Shown here: piece after piece, positions 1-9,908 of the stretch
Position numbering within the stretch: the first letter of the stretch is position 1
Layout: each line of letters starts with the position of its first letter
From: Neobacillus vireti
GTDB taxonomy: Bacteria; Bacillota; Bacilli; Bacillales; Cytobacillaceae
Assembly: GCF_001026695.1 (NCBI RefSeq)
Contig: NZ_LDNB01000012.1
Coordinates: forward strand, 205,813-269,812
DNA: 64,000 bases
Reading direction: 5' to 3'
Position numbers and translations under genes: made by a program
Notes under the pieces: generated by a model
What the model was told of the DNA's origin: nothing
What the model saw: the letters and a program-made list of their open reading frames with translations, nothing else
The model's database searches: none

Positions 1-140
1 ATTTCAATTGCACTAACAATGAGTAACACCACCTTTTTATTTTGTCTCTGCATATATTCGACAACATTCCACCTTTTCCTTCCTTAAATTTAATTTATTT
101 TATTTTTTATTTTTGCTATTGTCAAAAAATGGACAAAAGA

Positions 141-179
141 TGTCAGGCACCATGTGAAAAATTCACATGGTGCCTGACA
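141..179. repeat. Perfect palindromic repeat
   Basis: Two 18-base arms, beginning TGTCAGGCACC and ending GGTGCCTGACA, flank a 3-base A spacer and form a perfect inverted repeat. It lies just beyond the yqhG stop codon. On the minus strand the hairpin is followed by TCTTTTG, so it may also act as a weak terminator for yqhH-yqhG. Palindromes with a GTGTCAGGCACC core are, from memory, dispersed in many Bacillus genomes; only one copy was noticed here. Confidence 0.7.
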
Positions 180-189
180 CCCTAATCGT

Positions 190-981
190 TTATATGGCTT
201 TTTCTGTTAAATAAAAGAGTCCGCCGTTGATGAAGGAGATGTTGATTTTGGGTTCGTATTGTTCCTGGAGAGCTTTTTTTTCTGTTTCATAGCTCTCATT
301 TTCTTCTTCTATATCTTCATAAAAATGATCTAATAGCCGCAAATCTTGATTCCAGCGCATTCTTGCTTCCTCGGCCCATGAATGTTCTTCGCTTTCAATT
401 ACCGATCGAAGATATTTTTCAATTCGCGACATCCCGCTTTTTGGCTTTACTAGCGGGGATAGGGTAAAGGAATAATCCGGTATTTTTGGTGTCAGCGTTA
501 TTTGCTGCAGGCGGTCATGGAAGTTTTCGACCATTTGTCCATTAATCAGCTGAAGGCCAATGGACTTAAAAACATCGCGCTTCCGGTCACATTGATAAGA
601 AATTTTTAAATTCATACAAAGCCATGGCAACAAAGGGGTTTGACTATTATGATACGGATGGTTTTCATATAGACGAATGTACCGTGATAAATTTTTTGTC
701 GAACTAAAAATTTGATGCAGCCTTGGTGATCCAAAATGAATGATTTCACCTTTTAATTTCTCGGGAGCTGCCTCCTTGTTGGTAATAAAAGTAAGAATCA
801 TCGGATTCGGCACCCCGCCGGTTTTCTCTAAATAATGCCAGTAAAATGGCCGGTTCATGAGTTCTTTATCAAGTTCGATGGTCAACTGTACAGTTATAAA
901 TCCTAGGTGGTTTTCAAGGATCGGGCATTCATTTGCCTGAAAATAGTTTAAAAGAAAATTATGAATTTCCTGCTGCTGCAT
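190..981 (-). CDS. yqhG: YqhG family protein
   Basis: Uncharacterised cytoplasmic protein of 263 residues, the same length as B. subtilis YqhG, and next to yqhH as in that species. No signal peptide or membrane segment is seen; the C-terminal third is rich in Glu and Arg. An ATG at 981 was preferred because AAAGGTG lies 6 bases upstream; a GTG at 990 would sit inside that ribosome binding site. Its 5' end overlaps the 3' end of the helicase gene by 23 bases, so the two are probably translated from one mRNA. Function unknown. Confidence 0.85.
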   Translation of the reverse strand: MQQQEIHNFLLNYFQANECPILENHLGFITVQLTIELDKELMNRPFYWHYLEKTGGVPNPMILTFITNKEAAPEKLKGEIIHFGSPRLHQIFSSTKNLSRYIRLYENHPYHNSQTPLLPWLCMNLKISYQCDRKRDVFKSIGLQLINGQMVENFHDRLQQITLTPKIPDYSFTLSPLVKPKSGMSRIEKYLRSVIESEEHSWAEEARMRWNQDLRLLDHFYEDIEEENESYETEKKALQEQYEPKINISFINGGLFYLTEKAI

Positions 982-2647
982 GTGAATCACCTTTCTTCAT
1001 TTCTTCTGCAAACTCAATCATGGATGATAGGTTTTCCATTTTAATTCTCATCTCGCCTTCTGACGCGGACTGACCGAAAATATCGATTAAATGATCCTCG
1101 ATATTGCCGAATTCCAGCTTTGTTAAGATATCATCAAGCTCGCCGACGACCCGCTCAAATAACTCAATTTTTTCATATAGAAGCTTTAAGATATGTTCTT
1201 CGACAGTATTTTTAATCGCAAAATTATAAATCATGACGTCCTTTTCTTGGCCAAGACGATGAATCCTTCCAATTCTCTGTTCAAGTCGCATCGGATTCCA
1301 CGGTAAATCAAAGTTAATTATATGGTTGCAAAATTGCAGATTAATTCCTTCGCCGCCTGCTTCAGTCGCAATCAGAACCTGGGCATGCTTTTGAAATAAT
1401 TCCCGCATCCAATCCTTTTTGCCTCGCTTAAACCCGCCGCGGAAGGGGACGGAGGAGATGCCGTGCTGCTTTAAATACCATTGCAGGTACATCTGCGTGG
1501 CGCGATATTCAGTGAAAATAATAACCTTATCATTTACCTTTTGAATCAATTCAAGCGCTTTTTCCGCCTTCGAATTTTGCCCGACGGCTTCGACTTTTTT
1601 AATCAGGTATTGGATTTGATTCTCAAAGGCTGGTGTCGGATTCTCTTTCTTCTGGAGCATATTCTTAAGTGTATAAAAAACAGCTTCCCTGCTGCTGCAG
1701 GCTTCGCGCTGCAATGTCATCACTGAGAAAGAACTTGTCTGCAACCAATCACCCTCACTTTTAAGAGCAGTTATCGATTCATATAAATCCTTCTCAGCTG
1801 CTGAAAATTCAATTGGAATGGTTTCAACATGCCTTTTTGTCCATTCAATGCCCGTATCGGCACGCCGGTTCCGAATCATGACTTTGTTCACTAATTCCTT
1901 TAAATGCTCATCATCATTTAACGACCTTGCATCGCGTTTATATTTTTCATAAAAGCTAGACTCACTGCCTAAATGACCCGGTTTTAACAGGGAGACAAGG
2001 TTAAAAATTTCTTCAATTCGATTTTGAATGGGTGTTGCCGTTAATAATAAACAAAATTTCTTTTTTAGGTTTTGAACAAACTCGTAGTTTTTCGTTTTAT
2101 TATTTTTCAGCTTATGGGCTTCATCAATGATAATTAAATCGTAATCCTGCTTGTAGATGATCTCTCTGTGAGGATTACGCTTGGCTGTATCGATGGACGA
2201 AACAACAATATCACATTGTTCCCAAACATAGCTTTTTCTTTGGGTAATCGCTGGGATAAAAAACTTGCTGTTTAATTCAATCGCCCATTGTGTAACTAAC
2301 GAGGCCGGAACGAGAATTAACACTTTTTTCACTAGTCCGCGAATCATGTATTCTTTTAAAATTAATCCAGCTTCAATGGTCTTTCCTAGTCCAACCTCAT
2401 CAGCTAGAATTGCTTTTCCATTCATGTTTTCAATTACCTGTTTAGCCGTTTCGAGCTGGTGGGGGAGCGGGGTTAAATTAGACAAATGACTTGGGGCCAT
2501 TAAGCCCTCGAACTCTGGGATGACAAGATGGTTTTCGACGCCGATTGCTAGTTTAAAAAGCTCCCAATTCCCCCATGGACCATCATTCTCAATCCTATGT
2601 AAAAAATCATCCTGCCAAGAGGAATCAAATTCAATTTCGACTGACAT
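959..2647 (-). CDS. yqhH: SNF2-family DEAD/DEAH-box helicase (YqhH)
   Basis: A 562-residue SWI2/SNF2 ATPase. Visible motifs are Walker A DEVGLGKT (residues 83-90), the DEAH box in IIDEAHKL (175-178), the SAT-like motif LLTATPIQN, and motif VI QRIGRIHRLGQ in the C-terminal RecA domain. It presumably remodels nucleic-acid-protein complexes in the cytoplasm, as bacterial RapA-like proteins do with RNA polymerase, but its target is unknown. The ATG at 2647 follows GGGAGCTG. It is divergent from the gcv operon, as in B. subtilis. Confidence 0.93.
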   Translation of the reverse strand: MSVEIEFDSSWQDDFLHRIENDGPWGNWELFKLAIGVENHLVIPEFEGLMAPSHLSNLTPLPHQLETAKQVIENMNGKAILADEVGLGKTIEAGLILKEYMIRGLVKKVLILVPASLVTQWAIELNSKFFIPAITQRKSYVWEQCDIVVSSIDTAKRNPHREIIYKQDYDLIIIDEAHKLKNNKTKNYEFVQNLKKKFCLLLTATPIQNRIEEIFNLVSLLKPGHLGSESSFYEKYKRDARSLNDDEHLKELVNKVMIRNRRADTGIEWTKRHVETIPIEFSAAEKDLYESITALKSEGDWLQTSSFSVMTLQREACSSREAVFYTLKNMLQKKENPTPAFENQIQYLIKKVEAVGQNSKAEKALELIQKVNDKVIIFTEYRATQMYLQWYLKQHGISSVPFRGGFKRGKKDWMRELFQKHAQVLIATEAGGEGINLQFCNHIINFDLPWNPMRLEQRIGRIHRLGQEKDVMIYNFAIKNTVEEHILKLLYEKIELFERVVGELDDILTKLEFGNIEDHLIDIFGQSASEGEMRIKMENLSSMIEFAEEMKKGDSHAAAGNS

Positions 2648-2805
2648 TATTTCAGCTCCCTTTGATACAAAAGATATTGCCCAATGTATTGTTTTAATGG
2701 TAGGATGATAATAGCTTTGAAAGTTTAAAATATTTTAATAAGGAAATTTAAATTAGAAGTATAATTTAGTATGACCAAATTGGATAATATTATAAATGCG
2801 AATGA

Positions 2806-2963
2806 CAACAAGGGGAGAGACTACCTTTGTAGCGCCGAAGGAGCAAGCAGATGATGTGAATCTCTCAGGCAAAAGAACTCTTGTTTGACGCAGCTCTGGA
2901 GAGTGCTCACCGTTGATGTGAGCCACCAAAGGGGAAAGCCGTTTTAGGTAAACTTTCAGGTGC
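2806..2963 (+). ncRNA. Tandem glycine riboswitch
   Basis: The leader before gcvT holds two successive aptamers. The first runs about 2812-2885, with GGGGAGAGACTACC, GCGCCGAAGGAGCAA and CTCTCAGGCAAAAG. The second runs about 2890-2963, with CTGGAGAGTGCTCACC, GAGCCACCAAAGGGG and TTCAGGTGCAAGGACAGAG. These are the signature segments of the gcvT RNA class. A terminator hairpin follows at once, so glycine binding probably antiterminates the gcv operon, as in B. subtilis. A TATAAT at 2760-2765 is a candidate -10 element; no good -35 was found for it. Confidence 0.95.
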
Positions 2964-3012
2964 AAGGACAGAGACCTTCTTATCTTTCAAGGGAGGTTTC
3001 TGTCCTTTTTTG
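2964..3012 (+). terminator. Riboswitch-controlled terminator before gcvT
   Basis: AAGGACAGAGACC pairs with GGTTTCTGTCC and is followed by six Ts. The 5' arm begins in the last bases of the second glycine aptamer, giving the overlap expected of an expression-platform terminator. Confidence 0.9.
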
Positions 3013-3074
3013 CTTGTCCTATTTCGGCCTCTTACAAATAATTCAAGAATTAGAAAATCGAAGGGGGATTTATC

Positions 3075-4175
3075 GTGACTGAATTAAAACGTACGCCGCT
3101 TTTTGAAGTGTATAAGGAATACGGTGGAAAAACGATTGATTTCGGAGGCTGGGAGCTGCCAGTCCAATTTTCAAGCATAAAGGAAGAACATGAAGCTGTT
3201 CGTACCCGTGCTGGCTTATTCGATGTTTCACATATGGGAGAAGTAGAAGTAAAAGGTCCTGACAGCTTAAGCTACTTGCAAAAAATGATGACCAATGACA
3301 TATCTAGAATAAAAAACGGCGGGGCTCAATACACAGCGATGTGCTATAATGACGGCGGTACAGTCGACGACCTCCTTGTTTATAAAATCGATGACAACCA
3401 TTATCTGCTTGTTGTAAACGCATCCAATATTGAAAAGGATTACAAATGGATGGAAGAGCATTTAGAAGGTGATGTCAGCATTGTAAACCTGTCAGAGAAA
3501 ACAGCTCAGCTCGCTCTTCAAGGACCGCTTGCTGAAACAACATTGCAAAAGCTTACTGACACCAATTTAAGTGAAATCGGCTTTTTCAAATTTCAACAAG
3601 AAGTAATCATAAATGGTAAAAAGACACTTGTTTCAAGGACGGGTTATACCGGTGAAGATGGCTTTGAGGTTTATTGTGATGCAAGTTATGTTGTTGAAAT
3701 TTGGAGAGCAATTCTAACTGCAGGAGAAGAAGACGGCGTCGTGCCGGTTGGGTTGGGAGCGCGCGACACGCTAAGATTTGAAGCAAATCTAGCCCTTTAC
3801 GGACAGGAGCTTTCACCAGAAATTTCTCCGCTTGAAGCAGGGATTGGCTTTGCGGTGAAATTAAATAAAGAAGCTGATTTTATTGGGAAACATGCACTAA
3901 AACAGCAAAAGGAAAATGGTTTATCGAGAAAATTGGTTGGAATCGAAATGATTGACCGCGGAATTCCTCGTCACGGTTACCCTGTTTATAAAGGTGATGA
4001 GCTGATTGGTGAAGTAACAACTGGCACGCAGCCACCTACATCAAAGAGAAATATTGGTCTTGTACTAATTAAAACTGAATTTGCAGGCCTTGATACTGAG
4101 ATCGAAGTGGAAATTCGCGGCAAACGTGTAAAAGCTGCAGTAGTTCCAACACCTTTTTATAAAAGAGAAAAGTAA
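3075..4175 (+). CDS. gcvT: Aminomethyltransferase, glycine cleavage T-protein
   Basis: T-protein of the glycine cleavage system: it takes the aminomethyl group from lipoyl H-protein and passes it to tetrahydrofolate, releasing ammonia. It has 366 residues, close to the 362 of B. subtilis, and shows family features such as [10 protein letters not shown] near the N terminus, DVSHMGE and [10 protein letters not shown]. The GTG start at 3075 follows GAAGGGGGAT. It is the first gene of gcvT-gcvPA-gcvPB, controlled by the glycine riboswitch just upstream. H-protein (gcvH) is not in the window. Confidence 0.97.
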   Translation: MTELKRTPLFEVYKEYGGKTIDFGGWELPVQFSSIKEEHEAVRTRAGLFDVSHMGEVEVKGPDSLSYLQKMMTNDISRIKNGGAQYTAMCYNDGGTVDDLLVYKIDDNHYLLVVNASNIEKDYKWMEEHLEGDVSIVNLSEKTAQLALQGPLAETTLQKLTDTNLSEIGFFKFQQEVIINGKKTLVSRTGYTGEDGFEVYCDASYVVEIWRAILTAGEEDGVVPVGLGARDTLRFEANLALYGQELSPEISPLEAGIGFAVKLNKEADFIGKHALKQQKENGLSRKLVGIEMIDRGIPRHGYPVYKGDELIGEVTTGTQPPTSKRNIGLVLIKTEFAGLDTEIEVEIRGKRVKAAVVPTPFYKREK

Positions 4176-4196
4176 AACATGAAGGGAGTTAGGTTT

Positions 4197-5543
4197 ATGA
4201 AACATCGCTATTTACCTATGACTGAAGAAGATAAGAGGGCAATGCTTGAAACGATTGGTGTTTCTTCAATTGATGAGCTGTTTAGCGATATTCCTGAGAA
4301 AGTAAGATTCAAGGGTGAGTATAATATTAAAGCGGCGAAGTCTGAGACCGCGCTAATGAAAGAACTTTTTCTTTTAGCAGACCGCAATGCCGACCTTAAA
4401 CGAAATGTATCTTTTCTAGGTGCAGGTGTTTATGACCATTACATGCCTGTTATCGTGGATCATGTTATCTCTCGTTCTGAATTTTATACAGCTTACACGC
4501 CTTATCAGCCGGAAATTTCTCAAGGGGAGCTGCAAGCGATTTTTGAATTCCAAACGATGATTTGTGAATTAACAGGAATGGATGTAGCCAATTCCTCGAT
4601 GTACGATGGCGGAACAGCTCTTGCTGAAGCAGCGATGCTAAGTGCCGGTCATACTAAGCGGAAAACCATTCTTGTTTCAAGCGCCGTCCATCCGGAGTAT
4701 CGTGACGTTCTTAAAACATATGCCAAAGGACAGTACCTAGAAGTAGTAGAAGTACCTGTAAAGAACGGCATAACTGATGTTGAAGCATTAAAAGGGTTAG
4801 TAAATGATGATGTGGCAGCGGTAATCGTCCAATATCCAAACTTCTTTGGCAGAATCGAGCCGTTAAAAGAAGTGGAAGAAATCACTCATGCTAGTAAGGG
4901 GTTGTTTGTTGTCAACAGCAATCCATTATCGCTAGGTTTATTAACGCCTCCAGGAAAATTTGGAGCTGATATTGTGACTGGCGATGCGCAGCCGTTCGGA
5001 ATCCCAACTGCATTTGGCGGACCGCACTGCGGGTATTTTGCTGTCACGAATAAATTAATGAGAAAAGTACCAGGTCGTCTTGTTGGACAGACAGTAGATG
5101 ATCAAGGCCGCCGTGGATTTGTTTTAACGCTTCAAGCGCGTGAGCAACATATCCGGCGTGAAAAAGCGACATCCAATATTTGTTCTAATCAAGCGCTAAA
5201 CGCTCTTGCAGCATCAGTTGCGATGACAGCCCTTGGTAAAAAAGGTGTCCGTGAAATGGCTGCCGCTAATTTGCAGAAGGCTCACTATGCAAAAACTGCT
5301 TTTAAAGAAGCTGGTTTTGAAATCGTTTATGATGGTCATTCCTTCAATGAATTTGTCGTCAAATTAAACAAGCCAGTGAAGGAAGTAAATCAAAAACTGT
5401 TACAAAATGGAATCATCGGCGGCTATGATTTAGGACGTGACTATTCAGAGCTTGCTAACCATATGCTGATTGCGGTAACAGAACAAAGGACGAAGGAAGA
5501 AATCGATATTTTTGTGAGAGAATTGGGGGATTTGCATGCATAA
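4197..5543 (+). CDS. gcvPA: Glycine dehydrogenase (decarboxylating) subunit 1
   Basis: N-terminal half of the split P-protein, which decarboxylates glycine and transfers aminomethyl to lipoyl-H. With the ATG at 4197 (AGGGAGTTAG 5 to 14 bases upstream) it has 448 residues, the same as B. subtilis GcvPA; an in-frame ATG at 4179 has no ribosome site. This subunit has the fold-type I aminotransferase scaffold but not the PLP lysine, which is in subunit 2. Its stop overlaps the gcvPB start by 8 bases, indicating translational coupling of the two subunits. Confidence 0.97.
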   Translation: MKHRYLPMTEEDKRAMLETIGVSSIDELFSDIPEKVRFKGEYNIKAAKSETALMKELFLLADRNADLKRNVSFLGAGVYDHYMPVIVDHVISRSEFYTAYTPYQPEISQGELQAIFEFQTMICELTGMDVANSSMYDGGTALAEAAMLSAGHTKRKTILVSSAVHPEYRDVLKTYAKGQYLEVVEVPVKNGITDVEALKGLVNDDVAAVIVQYPNFFGRIEPLKEVEEITHASKGLFVVNSNPLSLGLLTPPGKFGADIVTGDAQPFGIPTAFGGPHCGYFAVTNKLMRKVPGRLVGQTVDDQGRRGFVLTLQAREQHIRREKATSNICSNQALNALAASVAMTALGKKGVREMAAANLQKAHYAKTAFKEAGFEIVYDGHSFNEFVVKLNKPVKEVNQKLLQNGIIGGYDLGRDYSELANHMLIAVTEQRTKEEIDIFVRELGDLHA

Positions 5544-6996
5544 TCAAGATCAAGCACTCATTTTTGAATCTAGTACACCTGGCCGAATTGGATACAGTCT
5601 CCCTGAAATGGATGTACAAGAATTAGATTTGGCCAGTCTTCTTCCGGAGGGTTATTTACGGGAAGAAGAAGCTGAGCTCCCAGAGGTTTCTGAACTTGAT
5701 ATCATGCGTCACTATACCGCTCTTTCAAAGAGAAACCATGGCCTAGACTCAGGTTTTTATCCATTAGGCTCTTGTACAATGAAATACAATCCAAAAATTA
5801 ATGAAAATGTTGCTCGTTATAACGGGTTTGCCCATGTACATCCGCTCCAGGACGAAAGCTCTGTCCAAGGTGCACTCGGGCTATTATACGATTTGCAGGA
5901 GCATTTAATTGAAATAACCGGCATGGATGAAGTGACATTACAGTCAGCTGCAGGTGCGCACGGAGAATGGACCGGATTAATGCTAATCCGTGCCTATCAT
6001 GAAGCAAACGGTGATATGAAACGAACAAAGGTAATCGTTCCTGATTCCGCTCATGGTACGAACCCAGCGTCTGCAACGATTGCAGGTTTTGATACGATTA
6101 CGGTAAAATCAACTGATCAGGGCCTTGTAGACCTTGAGGATTTAAGACGGGTTGTCGGGGAAGATACGGCTGCCCTTATGCTTACAAATCCAAATACGCT
6201 TGGATTATTTGAAGAGGAAATTCTAGAAATCGCTGAAATCGTTCACCAAGCAGGTGGAAAGGTTTATTATGATGGAGCGAACCTGAACGCAGTTCTTTCA
6301 AAAGCTAGACCTGGTGATATGGGCTTTGACGTGGTTCACTTAAATCTTCATAAAACCTTTACTGGCCCTCACGGAGGCGGCGGTCCTGGTTCAGGTCCGG
6401 TTGGGGTCAAGGCAGACTTAATTCCATTCCTGCCGAAGCCAATTATCTCGAAGCGCGGCGAAGAGTTTGTGCTGGATTATGACCGCCCGCAATCGATTGG
6501 CCGTGTGAAGCCATTCTACGGCAACTTTGGCATTAATGTTCGTGCTTATACTTACATCCGCTCCATGGGTCCTGACGGCTTAAAAGCGGTAACGGAATAT
6601 GCAGTATTAAACGCTAACTACATGATGAGAAGATTAGCTGAGCATTACGATCTGCCATTTGAAAAGCATTGTAAGCACGAGTTTGTCCTAAGCGGTAAAC
6701 GCCAGAAAAAATTAGGTGTGCGTACTTTGGATATTGCGAAGCGCCTGCTTGATTTCGGCTACCATCCGCCAACCATCTACTTCCCATTAAACGTGGAAGA
6801 ATGTATCATGATTGAACCGACAGAAACAGAATCAAAAGAGACGCTCGATTCATTTGTCGATATCATGATTCAAATTGCCAAAGAAGCGGAAGAAAACCCA
6901 GAGGTAGTGCAAGAGGCACCGCATACGACGGTTGTGGGTCGATTGGACGAAACGATGGCAGCACGGAAGCCAATTTTAAAATTTCAAAAAAAATAA
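5536..6996 (+). CDS. gcvPB: Glycine dehydrogenase (decarboxylating) subunit 2
   Basis: PLP-carrying half of the P-protein, 486 residues. The Schiff-base lysine is Lys273 in [16 protein letters not shown], followed by the glycine-rich loop typical of P-proteins. It forms the heterotetramer with GcvPA and hands the aminomethyl group to the H-protein arm. The ATG lies inside the end of gcvPA. A strong terminator follows, ending the glycine operon. Confidence 0.97.
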   Translation: MHNQDQALIFESSTPGRIGYSLPEMDVQELDLASLLPEGYLREEEAELPEVSELDIMRHYTALSKRNHGLDSGFYPLGSCTMKYNPKINENVARYNGFAHVHPLQDESSVQGALGLLYDLQEHLIEITGMDEVTLQSAAGAHGEWTGLMLIRAYHEANGDMKRTKVIVPDSAHGTNPASATIAGFDTITVKSTDQGLVDLEDLRRVVGEDTAALMLTNPNTLGLFEEEILEIAEIVHQAGGKVYYDGANLNAVLSKARPGDMGFDVVHLNLHKTFTGPHGGGGPGSGPVGVKADLIPFLPKPIISKRGEEFVLDYDRPQSIGRVKPFYGNFGINVRAYTYIRSMGPDGLKAVTEYAVLNANYMMRRLAEHYDLPFEKHCKHEFVLSGKRQKKLGVRTLDIAKRLLDFGYHPPTIYFPLNVEECIMIEPTETESKETLDSFVDIMIQIAKEAEENPEVVQEAPHTTVVGRLDETMAARKPILKFQKK

Positions 6997-7004
6997 AAAG
7001 TATT

Positions 7005-7043
7005 GAGTCAGATTCGGATAATGAATCTGACTCTGTTTTTTTT
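7005..7043 (+). terminator. Intrinsic terminator of gcv operon
   Basis: GAGTCAGATTC and GAATCTGACTC form an 11-bp perfect stem followed by TGTTTTTTTT. Confidence 0.9.
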
Positions 7044-7111
7044 CTCGACGGTGATTATAATTTTTTTTTATTCTTGGGTAAATAATAAAAATAAGACAAG
7101 GAGGGCAAAAA

Positions 7112-8122
7112 ATGGCTGATTCAAACCATATTCCATTGACTGCATCTGAATTAGGAAACCTGTGGATGACCTATCAGGACAAAACGATGCTCATGAGGGT
7201 ACTCGAACATTTACTTGAACATGTTGAAGAACAAGAAATTCAACAACTATTGCAATCAAGTCACGATTTTTCGAAACAAGCCGTCGAGACTATTAGTACT
7301 ATTTTTAAGGAAGAGGGAGCAGTTGTCCCGATTGGCTTCACTGAAAATGATATTTATAAAAATAAACCTAAATTATTCGATCATCTTTATGATTTACTGT
7401 TTTTACAAATGATAAATAAAATTGGAATTAGTCTTTTTGCGCTCTACTCAACGATGTCGTTCCGTCAAGATATCAGAGATTTATTTAAGAAATTGACTGA
7501 TAACTCCCAAGAGGAATTAGAAATGGTAACAAAAATTCTTTTGGAGAAGGGGATTCTTGTTCGTTCGCCATATGTGTCCATGCCAAAGGAGGTTACATTT
7601 GTTCAAGATAATGATTATTTATCTGGTTATAACATATTAAATAAGACAAGATCCTTAAATACAATTGAAGTTTCACTGATCCATCATGCGATTGAGACAA
7701 ACTTAGTGGGTTTGCAATTAATGATTGGCTTCGCCCAAGTTGCAAAAGATAAACAGGTGAAAGAATATTTTGTTAAGGGCATGCAATTATCAATGAAAAT
7801 TGAAACCACATTAGGTGAATTTTTACGTGAAGATTTTATTGAACCACCGGCTACACCTGCTGGGAAAGCCACCAATTCCACAGTAGCCCCATTTTCAGAT
7901 AAGTTGATGATGTATATCACCAACTTGTTAAGCACTTTTGGCCTTGGGAGTAATGCACTCGGGGGAGCATTTAGCTTACGAAGTGATTTACCAATGACAA
8001 TGGCTCGGATAGCGTTGGATATTTATGCTTTTGCTAAAAAAGGCGGGGAAATCATGATTAAAAATGGGTGGATGGAGGAACCGCCGCAAATTGAAGATAG
8101 ACGAAAACTGACGAGTTCATAA
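7112..8122 (+). CDS. DUF3231 family protein
   Basis: A 336-residue, mostly helical protein that resembles the Bacillus DUF3231 family, built of two similar ferritin-like helical halves (about 10-160 and 180-320). The C-terminal half has hydrophobic, glycine-rich helices (LSTFGLGSNALGGAF) but no clear signal peptide. ATG 7112 follows AAGGAGGGC. It is monocistronic, between terminators of the gcv operon and yqhL. In B. subtilis gcvPB is followed directly by yqhL, so this is an insertion. Function unknown; paralogues are often numerous in bacilli. Confidence 0.75.
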   Translation: MADSNHIPLTASELGNLWMTYQDKTMLMRVLEHLLEHVEEQEIQQLLQSSHDFSKQAVETISTIFKEEGAVVPIGFTENDIYKNKPKLFDHLYDLLFLQMINKIGISLFALYSTMSFRQDIRDLFKKLTDNSQEELEMVTKILLEKGILVRSPYVSMPKEVTFVQDNDYLSGYNILNKTRSLNTIEVSLIHHAIETNLVGLQLMIGFAQVAKDKQVKEYFVKGMQLSMKIETTLGEFLREDFIEPPATPAGKATNSTVAPFSDKLMMYITNLLSTFGLGSNALGGAFSLRSDLPMTMARIALDIYAFAKKGGEIMIKNGWMEEPPQIEDRRKLTSS

Positions 8123-8138
8123 AGAAGGGAATGTAACA

Positions 8139-8183
8139 AGAGGATGTCCAAAAAGGTTAACCCCTTTTTACACATCCTCTTTT
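8139..8183. terminator. Bidirectional terminator between DUF3231 gene and yqhL
   Basis: AGAGGATGT pairs with ACATCCTCT, with a T run on the plus-strand side. It serves two convergent genes. Confidence 0.75.
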
Positions 8184-8187
8184 AATG

Positions 8188-8571
8188 TTACTTTTTAACT
8201 TTTACTTTGCCAGACCACTTTTTGAACCCGCCTTGCAGCTGGGTTAGGTCTTTATAACCTTTTTTGTGTAAAAATTGTGCTGCACGTGCGCTGCGCATGC
8301 CGCTTTGGCAATACAAGTAAACAGGCATATCCTGGCGAATTTCCTTCATTCGCATTTTCATTTGGGACATTGGGATATTACGTGCTCCTAAAATATGACC
8401 GCCATCGAATTCGTTTGCTTCCCGAACATCTATTAGTTGTGCCTTTCTGTATCCGGCACGGAACTCTTCTTCGGTTACCGTTTTAACAATCCTCTTCTGA
8501 TAGAAGTAGGTGAAAACGGAGTAAATAATTACTGCTGCCAAAATGATTAATAAGACATAAAGTGAACTCAA
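8188..8571 (-). CDS. yqhL: Membrane-anchored rhodanese-like protein (YqhL)
   Basis: An N-terminal membrane helix (about residues 4-24) is followed by one rhodanese domain with active-site Cys88 in the loop CQSGMRSAR. Such proteins carry sulfur as a persulfide; the in vivo substrate of YqhL is unknown. The best start is TTG at 8571, 9 bases after AGGAGC, giving 127 residues against 126 in B. subtilis. A longer frame to 8664 adds 31 residues without a ribosome site. It lies divergent to lipM as in B. subtilis. Confidence 0.9.
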   Translation of the reverse strand: MSSLYVLLIILAAVIIYSVFTYFYQKRIVKTVTEEEFRAGYRKAQLIDVREANEFDGGHILGARNIPMSQMKMRMKEIRQDMPVYLYCQSGMRSARAAQFLHKKGYKDLTQLQGGFKKWSGKVKVKK

Positions 8572-8764
8572 CTTCTTTTTGCTCCTTTCAAGCTTTTCTG
8601 CACTAATTTTTATTATATAAGTCATTTCGATAAAGATAAAGATGAATAGGAAAATTCTTTTCATTTTTGCCTTATTTAATTATAGCAGAATCATCTCATT
8701 TTGAATTCATATCAGATTTTGGTAGACTAAAATTGATATAATTTTATAAAAATGAGGTTTTTGA

Positions 8765-9601
8765 ATGAATAAGGAAGTTTGGCGATTTATCGATTCGGGG
8801 AATAGTTCACCATCTTTTAATATGGCTTTAGACGAAGCGTTACTTGATTGGCACAGCGAGGGGAAATTTCCGCCGGTAATCCGCTTCTATGGCTGGAACC
8901 CTCCAACCTTATCTGTAGGCTATTTTCAAAACGTTGAAAAGGAAATTGATATGGAGGCCGTAAAGGAACACGGGCTGGGGTTTGTCCGAAGACCTACTGG
9001 CGGGCGGGGAGTCCTTCATGAACATGAGCTTACATATAGTGTGATTGTGTCGGAAGCACATCCGGAAATGCCCAAGACCGTTACCGAAGCATACCGGGTC
9101 ATTTCTGAAGGAATACTAAAAGGTTTTCACCATTTAGGGCTTGAGGCGTATTTCGCGGTTCCAAAAACTCCGGAGGAAAGGGATGCATTGAAAAACCCGC
9201 GCTCTGCTGTCTGTTTTGATGCCCCGAGCTGGTATGAGCTTGTCGTCGAAGACAGAAAAGTAGCAGGAAGTGCACAGACGCGGCAAAAGGGTGTTATTCT
9301 GCAGCACGGCTCGATTCTTTTAGATTTAGACGAAGATAAGCTTTTCAGTCTATTCAAATACTCTAATGAACGGGTCAAGGAACGAATGAAGAAGGCCTTT
9401 AAGGATAAGGCGGTGGCCATCAATGCGATTAGCCCGCGGAGGATCACACTTGATGAAGCAAAAGAGGCCTTTTTTAAGGGCTTTGCTGAAGGGTTGAATA
9501 TTGAGCTTGAACCGTATCAACTAACCGAAGAAGAATTGGCATACGTTCAGCAGTTAGCGAAAGAGCGTTATGAAAGTGATGAATGGAATTTTAAACGGTA
9601 A
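8765..9601 (+). CDS. lipM: Octanoyl-[acyl carrier protein]:protein octanoyltransferase LipM
   Basis: Transfers octanoate from ACP to GcvH, the first step of lipoate assembly in bacilli. The 278 residues equal B. subtilis LipM, and the acyl-accepting Cys150 is present in [13 protein letters not shown]. Other family features are [18 protein letters not shown] and a conserved lysine in DRKVAGSAQ. Lipoylated GcvH serves the glycine cleavage system upstream and, after amidotransfer, the branched-chain dehydrogenase encoded at the end of the window. Confidence 0.96.
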   Translation: MNKEVWRFIDSGNSSPSFNMALDEALLDWHSEGKFPPVIRFYGWNPPTLSVGYFQNVEKEIDMEAVKEHGLGFVRRPTGGRGVLHEHELTYSVIVSEAHPEMPKTVTEAYRVISEGILKGFHHLGLEAYFAVPKTPEERDALKNPRSAVCFDAPSWYELVVEDRKVAGSAQTRQKGVILQHGSILLDLDEDKLFSLFKYSNERVKERMKKAFKDKAVAINAISPRRITLDEAKEAFFKGFAEGLNIELEPYQLTEEELAYVQQLAKERYESDEWNFKR

Positions 9602-9606
9602 TTTTT

Positions 9607-9630
9607 AAAGCGGCGATAGCCGCTTTTTGT
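9607..9630 (+). terminator. lipM terminator
   Basis: AAAGCGGC-GATA-GCCGCTTTTTG: a short GC-rich stem followed by a T run. Confidence 0.85.
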
Positions 9631-9743
9631 TTTATTCCTTTTTTTAAAATGAGGCAAGGTGCGAAATTTGTTAAAATATCCTGTTTTTTAACGAATACCA
9701 GTTGAATGCTTTCATTTTCTCCAAAATCTAGTTTTTTTTGCGT

Positions 9744-9820
9744 TTGACAAAATCATTATTATTTGCCTTAACTACAATATATAGTGGTGTCGAAAATATT
9801 TTCGGTACTATATATTGATT
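9744..9820 (+). promoter_or_regulatory. nrdJ promoter region with two NrdR boxes
   Basis: Two near-consensus NrdR boxes are visible: CTACAATATATAGTGG at 9772-9787 and GTACTATATATTGATT at 9805-9820, both fitting CwATATATwG, with core cytosines 33 bp apart (about three helical turns), as is usual for NrdR sites. A TTGACA at 9744-9749 is a candidate -35; its -10 is weak (around TTAACT, 9768-9773). NrdR, a zinc-finger/ATP-cone repressor, would silence nrdJ when dATP is plentiful. Confidence 0.8.
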
Positions 9821-9908
9821 TATGATGTTTCACTATGTTAACCTAGTGGATATTAAGACAACAAGATAAAGCGTAACTTACTAGAATCTATTACAAGGAG
9901 TTGTTCTC

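Noticed and set aside
3607..3816. Minus-strand open frame inside gcvT, and similar antisense frames elsewhere
   Set aside because: Shadows of well-conserved genes, without ribosome sites.
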